DNA of 12,472 bases, taken from assembly GCA_929200515.1 (NCBI GenBank), contig CAKNAD010000062.1, positions 1 to 12,472 on the forward strand, read 5' to 3'. Positions 1-6,713 of the stretch are shown in pieces. A program made the position numbers and the translations under genes. The notes under the pieces were generated by a model that saw only the letters and a list, made by a program, of their open reading frames with translations, did not search any database and was not told where the DNA came from. Within the stretch, counting starts at the first letter, position 1, and each line of letters begins with the position of its first letter. Origin of the DNA: Candidatus Gorgonimonas leptogorgiae. Its GTDB lineage: Bacteria > Pseudomonadota > Gammaproteobacteria > Pseudomonadales > Endozoicomonadaceae.

Positions 1-417
1 TTATTAATTATCGCAGTGGCTGCATTTAATATAGTATCAACACTAATGATGGTGGTAACCAATAAGCAAAGCGATATCGCTATTTTACGTACATTCGGTG
101 CCGGTCAACAAGATATACTTAATATTTTTATTATTCAAGGTGCACTAATTGGCTTTGTTGGTACGCTCATTGGTTTAATATTTGGAGTATTAGGAGCTTG
201 GTATATTAGTGATATCGTAAGGTTTATAGAAAATCTATCAGGAATTCATTTTTTAAACCCAGATGTGTATTTTATTAGTCAATTACCTTCACAAATACAA
301 TATTTAGATATTATATATATTGCTATAGCAGGTTTCACTATGAGTGTTGCAGCTGCTGTGTATCCGGCATGGAGAGCATCTAAAATACTACCAGCAGAGG
401 CACTACGTTATGAGTGA
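1..417 (+). CDS. lolC: LolC/LolE-family lipoprotein-releasing ABC permease, C-terminal part (5' end outside window)
   Basis: This is the inner-membrane permease of the LolCDE complex, which releases outer-membrane lipoproteins from the inner membrane to the LolA chaperone. The reading frame is open from base 1, so the start lies outside the window; about 138 C-terminal residues are visible. They form the end of an FtsX-like domain: a membrane helix at the left edge, the conserved FNIVSTLMMVV stretch, a cytoplasmic DIAILRTFGA coupling segment, two more membrane helices (visible residues about 42-68 and 98-120) and the typical tail YPAWRASKILPAEALRYE. The stretch HFLNPDVYFISQLPS matches LolC at the same place. 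Its stop overlaps the lolD start by 8 bases, which implies translational coupling. LolC and LolE cannot be separated securely from this fragment, and many bacteria have a single hybrid LolC/E. Confidence 0.9.
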   Translation, partial: LLIIAVAAFNIVSTLMMVVTNKQSDIAILRTFGAGQQDILNIFIIQGALIGFVGTLIGLIFGVLGAWYISDIVRFIENLSGIHFLNPDVYFISQLPSQIQYLDIIYIAIAGFTMSVAAAVYPAWRASKILPAEALRYE

Positions 418-1105
418 TAATATTGTATTACGTTGCGAAGCTATTAATAAAACATTTATTGAATCTGCTAGACAAACACATGTTTTAGATCAAATAAATT
501 TTACCGTTAAAGCCAATGAATCTGCTTCTATAGTTGGAGTATCTGGTTCAGGAAAAAGTACTTTATTGCATATACTAGCAGGGTTAGATACAGCTACTAA
601 GGGCAAAGTGTATTTATGTGGCCACGATTTAGCAACACTGAACTCCAAGCAAAAAGCACAATTACGTAATCATCACATAGGTTTTGTTTACCAGTTTCAT
701 CATTTGCTTGATGAATTTTCTGCATTAGAAAATACCGCCATGCCACTACTATTAAACAATACTCTTTCAGTTAAAACAATAACTAAGAAAGCATCTTATT
801 TATTAGATAAGTTAGGTATGTTAAACCGAGCTAGCCATAAGCCATCTGAACTATCTGGTGGTGAACGTCAGCGTGTGGCAATAGCCAGGGCTCTTATAAA
901 TGACCCTAAATTAATTTTTATGGATGAGCCTACTGGTAATCTAGATAGCGTAACCGCAAAAAAAATACAACAATTAATACAAGAGTTATCTGTAGATAAC
1001 AACCGAGCATTTGTAATTGTAACTCATGATATAAATTTTTCTAAGCAAATGAATTCCATATGGTGCCTTGAAAAAGGATATCTTAAAAATCTAAATGAGA
1101 ATTAA
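410..1105 (+). CDS. lolD: LolD, ATPase of the lipoprotein-releasing ABC transporter
   Basis: This cytoplasmic ATPase powers LolCDE lipoprotein release. The 231 residues match the usual length (E. coli about 233). All ABC motifs are visible: Walker A GVSGSGKST (43-51), Q-loop Gln95 followed by the LolD-typical FHHLL, signature LSGGERQRVAIAR (148-160), Walker B LIFMDEP (168-174), D-loop GNLD (176-179) and switch His206. I chose the ATG at 410 because it gives the family N-terminus MSDNIVLRCE. The frame is open 66 bases further upstream, but that extension lies inside lolC and resembles nothing in LolD. The start overlaps the lolC stop by 8 bases and xthA follows after 3 bases, so the three genes form one transcription unit. 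No key residue is missing. Confidence 0.96.
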   Translation: MSDNIVLRCEAINKTFIESARQTHVLDQINFTVKANESASIVGVSGSGKSTLLHILAGLDTATKGKVYLCGHDLATLNSKQKAQLRNHHIGFVYQFHHLLDEFSALENTAMPLLLNNTLSVKTITKKASYLLDKLGMLNRASHKPSELSGGERQRVAIARALINDPKLIFMDEPTGNLDSVTAKKIQQLIQELSVDNNRAFVIVTHDINFSKQMNSIWCLEKGYLKNLNEN

Positions 1106-1108
1106 ACA

Positions 1109-1924
1109 GTGAAAATTGTAACTTTTAATGTAAATGGAATTAGAGCAAGATTCCACCAGTTATCAGCTTTAGTAGAAGCACATAGCCCTGATATAATTGG
1201 CTTACAAGAATGCAAAGTAGATGATAGCCAGTTTCCAGTTGAAGTAATACAAGACTTAGGTTATCAAGTAAGCTTTCATGGGCAAAAAGGCCATTATGGC
1301 GTGGCTCTTATGAGTAAGAAGCCTGCAAATAATATCCAAAAAGGCTTTTTACAAGACGATAGCAATGCACAAAAAAGGTTTATATTAGGAGAGTACCAAT
1401 TAGCTGACAACAAAACAATTAAGGTTATAAATGGTTATTTTCCTCAAGGGGAAAGTCGTAAACATCCTACTAAATTCCCTGCAAAAGAGAAATTCTATCA
1501 AGATTTAATGGGTTTTTTAAATAATCATTGTAGTAAAGATGATTTCCTAATTATTATGGGAGATTTTAATATCTCACATACCGATTTTGATATCGGCATT
1601 GGGGCTGATAATGCTAAACGTTGGCTTAGCACTGGTAAATGTAGTTTTTTACCAGAAGAAAGATTATGGTTTAATACTTTGATGAACTGGGGATTAAAAG
1701 ATTGTTTTCGTGAGTTTAATCCTGAAAGCAATGATTTTTTTAGCTGGTTTGATTATCGTAGTCGTGGCTTTGATCGTGAGCCTAAAAGAGGTTTAAGAAT
1801 TGACGGTATTCTAGCAACAGATTCTTTATTTGCTCATTGCCAAAATATACAAATAGATTATAACATTAGAGGTATGGAGCGACCTTCTGATCATGCCCCT
1901 GTTATAGCCGAATTTAAAATTTAG
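1109..1924 (+). CDS. xthA: Exodeoxyribonuclease III (AP endonuclease)
   Basis: This base-excision-repair enzyme cuts DNA 5' to abasic sites and has 3'-5' exonuclease and 3'-phosphatase activity. The 271 residues cover the whole family length (E. coli 268). The EEP-fold active-site residues are all present: Asn7 in FNVNG, metal-binding Glu34 in GLQE, Tyr110, Asp152 and Asn154 in MGDFNIS, Asp232, and Asp261-His262 in SDHAP. The FDYRSRGFD and RGLRID stretches are also typical. Translation starts at GTG (1109), 3 bases after the lolD stop; [10 protein letters not shown] is the expected N-terminus and no alternative start fits. There is no room for a separate promoter, so it is likely read with lolC-lolD. 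A hairpin follows 22 bases after the stop. Confidence 0.97.
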   Translation: MKIVTFNVNGIRARFHQLSALVEAHSPDIIGLQECKVDDSQFPVEVIQDLGYQVSFHGQKGHYGVALMSKKPANNIQKGFLQDDSNAQKRFILGEYQLADNKTIKVINGYFPQGESRKHPTKFPAKEKFYQDLMGFLNNHCSKDDFLIIMGDFNISHTDFDIGIGADNAKRWLSTGKCSFLPEERLWFNTLMNWGLKDCFREFNPESNDFFSWFDYRSRGFDREPKRGLRIDGILATDSLFAHCQNIQIDYNIRGMERPSDHAPVIAEFKI

Positions 1925-1945
1925 ATACTTTTATTTGTAATAATA

Positions 1946-1980
1946 CCCACTTGTAAAGGTGGGATTTCACTTGTTTTTCT
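1946..1980. terminator. Putative terminator between convergent xthA and the DUF2062 gene
   Basis: A 7-bp stem (CCCACTT pairing with AGGTGGG, one G-T wobble) with a 4-base loop at 1946-1963 is the most GC-rich spot in the spacer. On the + strand it is followed by ATTTCACTTG and then five Ts, so the T tract starts late and is imperfect. The DUF2062 gene on the other strand ends only 3 bases beyond the stem, so the hairpin may serve both directions. Confidence 0.5.
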
Positions 1981-2521
1981 TGTTCTGTCTATTTTTTAAA
2001 CGTTGCTTCCACTTACTATAAGTGCATAGTCTCCATATTATTGGTGTTAATATCCAAGCGATAAATCCAAATAATAAACCACATATTACAGACCCTAAAT
2101 ATAATGGCTTTCCTATCTTAACAAAAATAGATAAAAACGTTGATAAAAATGTATCAAGATCGAGTAGCTTAGAAAAATCTATAGCATGTACTTGATGTAT
2201 ACTAAGAATATAGCAGCCTAGCTTGTAGGTTGCATACCATATAGGTGGCATAGTGATAGGGTTTGTAATCCATACTAAAGCTATAGATATTGGTAAATTT
2301 GCATGAAACAATATAGCAAATATTGCTGCTGGGACCATTTGAAATGGCATGGGAATAAAAGCCCAGAATATCCCAATAAAAAAAGCTTTAGCTACTGAGC
2401 TTCTATTAAAGTGCCATATTTTATTATTACTAAATAGTGTTTCACCTAAAAATTTCAATACTTTATTATGAAGTATAGTTTGCTTAGATGGTATATATTT
2501 AGCCAGAAATTTATTTGACAT
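1967..2521 (-). CDS. DUF2062 family integral membrane protein
   Basis: A 184-residue inner-membrane protein of the DUF2062 family, whose biochemical role is not established. The family signature is clear. The N-terminal part is FLAKYIPSKQTI and KFLGETLF, then IWHFNRSSVAKAF (35-47). Next come the hydrophobic FIPMPFQMVPAAIFAILF run (55-72) and NLPISIALVWITNPITMPP (75-93). Membrane segments lie at about 44-73, 76-106 and 138-165, followed by a basic tail rich in Lys and Arg (169-184). The start ATG has an AAAGAAG purine stretch just upstream. A candidate promoter sits in the 112-base gap to yejA, so the gene need not depend on yejA transcription. Its end is convergent with xthA. Confidence 0.85.
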   Translation of the reverse strand: MSNKFLAKYIPSKQTILHNKVLKFLGETLFSNNKIWHFNRSSVAKAFFIGIFWAFIPMPFQMVPAAIFAILFHANLPISIALVWITNPITMPPIWYATYKLGCYILSIHQVHAIDFSKLLDLDTFLSTFLSIFVKIGKPLYLGSVICGLLFGFIAWILTPIIWRLCTYSKWKQRLKNRQNKKNK

Positions 2522-2592
2522 AGCTTCTTTAACTTCCTCTATTTAATTTCGTGTAATTTTAATTTAAAAATGTCCAATCAAATTTTAATTCT

Positions 2593-2620
2593 ATAATATG
2601 AAATTACTTTATTATTGCAA
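2593..2620 (-). promoter_or_regulatory. Candidate sigma70-type promoter for the DUF2062 gene
   Basis: On the minus strand, -35 TTGCAA (2615-2620), a 16-base spacer and -10 TATTAT (2593-2598). Transcription would start near 2586, giving a leader of about 65 bases. It lies in the 112-base gap after the yejA stop, where I see no convincing terminator, so read-through from yejA is also possible. Such matches arise easily in AT-rich DNA. Confidence 0.4.
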
Positions 2621-2633
2621 CAGTATTTTTTAA

Positions 2634-4499
2634 TCAATCTTCCCACCACCAACTATATAATCCATTTATATATCTTGGCGTTGTTTTAGAATGTTTAATA
2701 TTTTTTACATACACCATTGGCCAGTAGGGTTGAAACCATTGTGGAATTATACAATAACTCCAAAGTACTATTCTATCTATACATTTAGTTATTGTTATAA
2801 GCTCACTGCGCTTTTGAGTATTTTGAGCTTTATTTATTAGATAATCTAAAGCTGGTAGTGAGATACCGCTGAAATTTCTACCTACTTGTGGCATAGTGCT
2901 GTTACTGCCCCAAAATGACTCCAATTCAATCGTGGGGGAAACACTAGGAAAAAAACCGTGAACTATCATATCAAACTCGAAATTTTTTTGCCTGTTTATA
3001 TATCTAGAAGGATCTATAAGAGTAATTTTAGCCTTTATGCCTAATTGCTTTAGATTATTAACAAAAGGAGTAACAAATCTTTCAAATTCTTGCTGTTGTA
3101 ATAATATCTCAAATTGCAAGATATTTCCATTTTTATCTACTAGATATTCACCTTTAGATTTATAACCAGCTTTCTTAAGTATTTGATAAGCTTTTAACTT
3201 CTTTTGACGCCAATTCCCTAATCCCTCTGTATTTTCTGATTTCCAAACTTTAGTAAATACTTCAACTGGTAGTTGTTCTTTAAATGGTTCTAATAAAGCT
3301 AACTCATCTTTAGTAGGGTATTCTTGAGCAGCTAAATCGGAATTATTAAAAATACTAGTTGCTTGAGAGTATACATCATAAAATAAATGCTTGTTAATCC
3401 ATTTAAAATCTAATGCTAAAGAAATTGCTTCTCTGACTTTACGATCATGAAATACGGGCTTGCGCATATTGAATACAAATGCTCTAATACCTGTAGTACT
3501 ATTATCTATTGCTTCTTTTACCCAAGTATTTTTTTCTGTTTCATTAGATGTGTAGCTATACTTCCAATGTTTAGGATTTGTTTCTATTCGAATATTAGTA
3601 TTACCTTTTTTAAAAGATTCAAATGCAGAACTTTCATTAAAAAAGTAGTCTGTGCGTAAGTATAGGAAGTTATTCATTCCAATATTAACTGGTAAATCTT
3701 TCGCCCAATAATCATCAACTAATTTGTAAACTACATATTTTCCAGCTTCAAATGCATGTATTTTATAAGGTCCACTACAAACAGGTGGTGTTAACGTAGG
3801 TTGAGATATATCATTTGCTGGTTTCTCCCAGTAATATTTAGGCAGTATATGCATTTGAGATAACTTAAAAAATATTGCTTTTTCTATAGGTTTATGAAAA
3901 ATAAAACATATTTTATTGCCATCTAAGATCTTCACCTCTTTTACAATAGAATACAGGTGTTTATAATGAGGCGAGGCTTTTTCGGTTAAAACTTTAAATG
4001 TAAAAGCTACATCTTCTACTGTAATTGGTTTGCCATCATGAAATCTAGCTTTAGGGTTTATATGATAAGTAACCCAAGTTAAATCTTTAGGATAAGTAAT
4101 TTTACTAGCAATTAAACCATAGATAGAATAGGGCTCATCTCCAGATTTAGCCATTAAAGGATCATACATATAATCACAACCAACATCACAAATACCCTTA
4201 ACAGAGTAAGTGTTAAATGAATCAAAAGTACCCACAACAGCTTTTTTTAATATTCCAGCTTTAGGAGCATCAGGATTTACATAATCAAAATGTTTAAAGC
4301 CTTTAGGGTATTTAGGGGTATCATGAAAGCTTATTGCATGACTAGTGATTATCTCGCTATTTTGTTCGGTATTTGCTACTATTTTTTGCTGTTGTTCTAG
4401 TACATTTTCTGCCGTAGATATTTTTTCTACTGCCAAGGCGGTAGTAATAGACCAAAACAATGCTATCCTTGTAACAATTTGCACTATAAACTTATACAT
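2634..4499 (-). CDS. yejA: YejA-type periplasmic peptide-binding protein of an ABC transporter
   Basis: A 621-residue solute-binding protein (SBP_bac_5 fold; E. coli YejA about 604) that captures oligopeptides in the periplasm for an ABC importer. Residues 1-23 form a signal peptide (Lys3 and Arg11, hydrophobic core IALFWSITTALA, likely cut after ALA). Residues 24-52 are a Gln/Glu-rich linker absent from the E. coli protein. The mature part has YejA-specific blocks: YPKGFKHFDYVNPDAPKAG (64-82), GTFDSFNTYSVKG (90-102), the class signature ARFHDGKPITVEDVAFTF (151-168), SGPYKI, DYWAKDLPVN, FNMRKPVFHDRKVREAISLA and the C-terminal YINGLYSWWWED. An AGAAGG Shine-Dalgarno sequence precedes the ATG. 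In E. coli yejA is followed by yejBEF; here neither neighbour is a permease or ATPase, so the transporter partners must be elsewhere or absent. Confidence 0.92.
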   Translation of the reverse strand: MYKFIVQIVTRIALFWSITTALAVEKISTAENVLEQQQKIVANTEQNSEIITSHAISFHDTPKYPKGFKHFDYVNPDAPKAGILKKAVVGTFDSFNTYSVKGICDVGCDYMYDPLMAKSGDEPYSIYGLIASKITYPKDLTWVTYHINPKARFHDGKPITVEDVAFTFKVLTEKASPHYKHLYSIVKEVKILDGNKICFIFHKPIEKAIFFKLSQMHILPKYYWEKPANDISQPTLTPPVCSGPYKIHAFEAGKYVVYKLVDDYWAKDLPVNIGMNNFLYLRTDYFFNESSAFESFKKGNTNIRIETNPKHWKYSYTSNETEKNTWVKEAIDNSTTGIRAFVFNMRKPVFHDRKVREAISLALDFKWINKHLFYDVYSQATSIFNNSDLAAQEYPTKDELALLEPFKEQLPVEVFTKVWKSENTEGLGNWRQKKLKAYQILKKAGYKSKGEYLVDKNGNILQFEILLQQQEFERFVTPFVNNLKQLGIKAKITLIDPSRYINRQKNFEFDMIVHGFFPSVSPTIELESFWGSNSTMPQVGRNFSGISLPALDYLINKAQNTQKRSELITITKCIDRIVLWSYCIIPQWFQPYWPMVYVKNIKHSKTTPRYINGLYSWWWED

Positions 4500-4624
4500 A
4501 ACCTTCTTCTTTTGAATCCTAGGTATTGTGAAAATAAAGTATCATTATTATCTATCAGTATTTCTAGGAAGAGTTTAAAGAAAAATACGAATTTAAAGCA
4601 AATATACTAATAATTATACATCTT

Positions 4625-4661
4625 CTACTTGCAGATATATTTTTTCAACAAGTAGTTTTTT
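4625..4661 (+). terminator. Terminator-like hairpin with T6 tract inside the yejA leader region
   Basis: A perfect 7-bp inverted repeat CTACTTG (4625-4631) and CAAGTAG (4649-4655), with a 17-base loop, is followed directly on the + strand by six Ts (4656-4661). This looks like an intrinsic terminator for + transcription, yet no + strand gene lies upstream between yejA and here. On the minus strand the same repeat would form a stem in the yejA 5' leader without a T tract. The large loop weakens the call. Confidence 0.35.
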
Positions 4662-4726
4662 GCACTTTCAAGTAAAAATATACTGCCTCAAAACATGTAA
4701 TAATAAAATTAAATTATTGCTCGAAA

Positions 4727-4754
4727 ATTATACTATGGTTATCAAAGTTTTCAA
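4727..4754 (-). promoter_or_regulatory. Candidate sigma70-type promoter for yejA
   Basis: On the minus strand, -35 TTGAAA (4749-4754), a 16-base spacer and a perfect -10 TATAAT (4727-4732). Transcription would begin near 4720, giving a leader of about 220 bases that includes the CTACTTG/CAAGTAG inverted repeat. A second TATAAT (4613-4618, minus) closer to the gene has no reasonable -35 partner. Confidence 0.5.
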
Positions 4755-4934
4755 TAAAAAACATACTATTATAGCAATTGCTTGAATTAAACCATTTTAC
4801 TTAGCCCTGAAATCTAGCATTTTCATCTGCTAGGTGTATATATCATCTTAGAAAGGTCTGTTTACGATCTTTTGAGTAATAATAATAAAAAGAGTTTTTT
4901 AAAAACCTTTATTTAATATAGCCATGTTTATGTG

Positions 4935-4963
4935 TTGTTTTTATGTTAAAAATATGATATTAT
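4935..4963 (+). promoter_or_regulatory. Candidate sigma70-type promoter for the small membrane-protein gene
   Basis: -35 TTGTTT (4935-4940), a 17-base spacer and -10 TATTAT (4958-4963). Transcription would start near 4970, about 32 bases before the ATG at 5002. An AAGGA Shine-Dalgarno sequence sits at 4987-4991. Confidence 0.45.
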
Positions 4964-5001
4964 GCCCTCCTTAAGTCGTTAACCACAAGGATGATTATAG
5001 T

Positions 5002-5442
5002 ATGGGCAATATAACATATTTAAACAACATAAAGGAATATGTACAAAACGGTAATAATAGTTTTCTAGGGAATAGGAATACTGATAAAAATAAAGCATTT
5101 TTTACAGGTATGCGAGTAATGGCTGTAGTTGGAGCTACAATTGCTGGAGTAGCCCTAGCCACTGTTTCTTGTGTATTTATAGGCTTAGCTGTTATGGCTG
5201 ATCGATGCATTTCAAGCGTTAAAAAGAATATAAAAGCTTATACCGATAGCGAGATATCATTACTAGTTGCAATTAAAAATATCGTAGTATCTCTTATACT
5301 TAACTTAACAATAGGAACTATAGGTTATACCGTAATAGCTATACCTGATATTATTCTTACTACTATTACAAGATTAAAAAACAGTAGATATAATAACGAT
5401 ATTATGCAATTTACAAATAAAACTAGAGAAGCATTAGACTAA
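5002..5442 (+). CDS. Small two-segment membrane protein of unknown function
   Basis: A 146-residue protein I do not recognise. The polar N-terminus (1-32, Asn-rich, no signal peptide) is followed by a Gly/Ala/Val-rich hydrophobic segment (about 37-66). A short basic and polar stretch follows (68-82, SSVKKNIKAYTDS), then a second long hydrophobic segment (about 86-120, rich in Ile and Leu) and a polar C-terminus (122-146). The topology would be a hairpin with both ends on the same side. The frame is supported by its own candidate promoter, an AAGGA sequence 10 bases before the ATG, and a composition like that of the neighbouring genes. It stands alone between divergent yejA and a convergent ankyrin gene. 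A host-membrane-inserted effector (Inc-like hairpin) would fit but is speculation; an inner-membrane protein is equally possible. Confidence 0.7.
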   Translation: MGNITYLNNIKEYVQNGNNSFLGNRNTDKNKAFFTGMRVMAVVGATIAGVALATVSCVFIGLAVMADRCISSVKKNIKAYTDSEISLLVAIKNIVVSLILNLTIGTIGYTVIAIPDIILTTITRLKNSRYNNDIMQFTNKTREALD

Positions 5443-5501
5443 AAGTATGATATGGCACACCCATTAATACATAGACAATTTCAGTAGTTACTTCTATCAT
5501 A

Positions 5502-5523
5502 TAATAACTAGCAATAGTTATTA
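5502..5523. other. Perfect 9-bp stem-loop in the convergent spacer
   Basis: TAATAACTA (5502-5510) and TAGTTATTA (5515-5523) form a perfect stem closed by the tetraloop GCAA, of the stable GNRA type. It sits in the 155-base gap between the convergent small membrane-protein gene and the 274-aa ankyrin gene. It could end transcription from both sides, but no T tract follows on either strand, so it is not called a terminator. Confidence 0.4.
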
Positions 5524-5597
5524 GCCATAGAATCCTTTAATATGTTTTTAATGGTTGAGTTTTATTTTAAACCTTTTAATGTATTTTTGTTAAGAGG

Positions 5598-6422
5598 TTA
5601 CTTAGTATTTTGTATGAGCTCAATTAATTCAATATCGTTAATAGTTTTAGCATAAGTTAAAAAATGTTCGAAAAAGTTTTTTGTATGCTTGTAATTAGAA
5701 GCAGGTTTAAATTTAAGACCATGTTTTAGTAATGTATGAATTATGCTATAGTTTTTTTTAGATACAGCATTATCTAGCAGGCTTGCTTCAAACATATCTG
5801 TTAACATGAGATCAGCTCCTAAAGATATTAACAAGTTAATTGTATCTTCGTTTTCTGCAAAAACAGCGTGAAATATAGGAGGTTTTTTCTGAACATCTAT
5901 TGCATTAATATTAGCCCCTGCTTGTAGCAGTTTATTAATGACTTCATGATTATTTTTATGTTTACAAGCAATATGTAAATAACTATATCCACCTGAACCT
6001 CTTGCGTGGACATCAGACATATCTATTAATTTAAAAATAATGTTTTTCATGTTTCTTTTCTCTAGAAGAACATGCAAAATAGTATTAGACGATGCAGGCA
6101 TTTTGCTATTAACAAGATCAGGATTGTCTTCTATTAATTTCAAAATAGCAGTTTCATCATTGTTGTTAACAGCTTTATTTAGTAAATCTAATAATTTATC
6201 ATTATCGCTATCAGGAGTATCCGTATCCACTGCCTCACAATGATGCATATAGTCACCAACGATCCAGCTTCCTTGAGAACTACCCTGCGTAAACCGCTCA
6301 ACATCAGCTTTACTAATAGTGGCACCTTTATGTTTACCCTTAGCACCCGTAGGTAATGTTGCATCCTGATGAAATTTACTATTAGCAGAACCTGTAGAAT
6401 TTGTAGAATTAGTTCCATCCAT
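5598..6422 (-). CDS. Ankyrin-repeat protein, 274 residues
   Basis: Residues 1-30 are low-complexity, with a TNSTNSTGSANS stretch and no signal peptide. Residues 30-75 show no recognised domain. About five ankyrin repeats follow: 76-107 (degenerate), 113-140 (TILHVLLEKRN), 145-176 (YSYLHIACKHKNNHEVINKLLQ then AGANINA), 180-208 (PPIFHAVFAENEDTINLLISLG) and 213-240 (SLLDNAVSKKNYSIIHTLLKHG), then a non-repeat C-terminal tail. Ankyrin stacks bind partner proteins, and in host-associated bacteria such proteins are often secreted effectors; that role is inferred here. An AAAGGTG Shine-Dalgarno sequence lies 11 bases before the ATG and a strong candidate promoter further up. It shares only generic ankyrin consensus with the two large ankyrin proteins downstream, not their N-terminal domain. 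Confidence 0.88.
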   Translation of the reverse strand: MDGTNSTNSTGSANSKFHQDATLPTGAKGKHKGATISKADVERFTQGSSQGSWIVGDYMHHCEAVDTDTPDSDNDKLLDLLNKAVNNNDETAILKLIEDNPDLVNSKMPASSNTILHVLLEKRNMKNIIFKLIDMSDVHARGSGGYSYLHIACKHKNNHEVINKLLQAGANINAIDVQKKPPIFHAVFAENEDTINLLISLGADLMLTDMFEASLLDNAVSKKNYSIIHTLLKHGLKFKPASNYKHTKNFFEHFLTYAKTINDIELIELIQNTK

Positions 6423-6502
6423 GATATATCACACCTTTTAATTTAAATAATTTTTTACAATAATTCACAATGCTTTTAGTATTAATAAATTAAAGTGCGT
6501 GA

Positions 6503-6530
6503 ATTATACCTCAAGATACGGAGCTATCAA
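6503..6530 (-). promoter_or_regulatory. Strong candidate promoter for the 274-aa ankyrin gene
   Basis: On the minus strand, -35 TTGATA (6525-6530), a 16-base spacer and a perfect -10 TATAAT (6503-6508). The start would be near 6496, with a leader of about 75 bases. It is one of the closest sigma70 matches in the window. Confidence 0.55.
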
Positions 6531-6627
6531 AAATTTATAATTCTTGGCTAAACTAACTTTCCAACATATAAACTATTTTAATAAATTGTAAACAAATTCT
6601 CACAATCACAATAAAATAATTAAATAG

Positions 6628-6655
6628 TTGTATTTTTCAGATATTTAAGTATAAA
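6628..6655 (+). promoter_or_regulatory. Candidate promoter for pgi
   Basis: -35 TTGTAT (6628-6633), a 16-base spacer and -10 TATAAA (6650-6655), placing the start about 50 bases before the pgi ATG. A rival is TTAACA (6671-6676) with TAAAAT (6693-6698), but that would leave only about ten leader bases and bury the GGAA ribosome-binding stretch (6703-6706). Confidence 0.35.
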
Positions 6656-6713
6656 ATTAATAATACTTTTTTAACAACTACTGTAAATTTGATAAAATAA
6701 TTGGAACTCATTA

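Larger units (their letters stand above)
4500..5001. other. Non-coding divergent intergenic region (about 500 bases)
   Basis: No gene, tRNA or known RNA is recognised here. The stretch holds the yejA leader and candidate promoter (minus), the candidate promoter of the small membrane-protein gene (plus), and several inverted repeats. These are CTACTTG/CAAGTAG (4625-4655), the 10-bp palindrome AGCAATTGCT (4773-4782), CTAGCA/TGCTAG with an 8-base loop (4814-4833), and an AT-only hairpin around 4888-4913. I found no trace of a decayed protein gene in it. Confidence 0.7.

Noticed and set aside
344..409. Upstream ATG that would lengthen LolD by 22 residues
   Set aside because: It lies inside lolC, its residues match nothing in LolD, and the ATG at 410 gives the standard N-terminus and length.
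1525..1731. Antisense open frame inside xthA
   Set aside because: A shadow of a clearly conserved gene, with no ribosome-binding site and no family resemblance. The same applies to open frames antisense to yejA (3447-3659), pgi (7626-7895, 8033-8221) and the ankyrin genes (9490-9675, 9994-10317, 12174-12407).
4540..4556. Fur-box-like run of GATAAT-type hexamers upstream of yejA
   Set aside because: The match to the Fur consensus is partial and such hexamers are expected by chance in AT-rich DNA.
4886..4915. AT-only hairpin as a terminator upstream of the small membrane-protein gene
   Set aside because: The stem is almost entirely A-T with a bulge and no gene ends there; it is expected by chance in this composition.
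4500..5001. tRNA or known small RNA in the largest gap
   Set aside because: No cloverleaf, no T-loop GTTCRA motif and no recognisable riboswitch or 6S/tmRNA core was found by eye.
4995..5210. Antisense open frame over the small membrane-protein gene
   Set aside because: The + strand frame is longer and has a Shine-Dalgarno sequence and promoter; the antisense frame has neither.
6188..6418. Out-of-frame open frame on the minus strand within the 274-aa ankyrin gene
   Set aside because: It overlaps the N-terminal coding region in another frame; the main frame carries recognisable ankyrin repeats and the ribosome-binding site.
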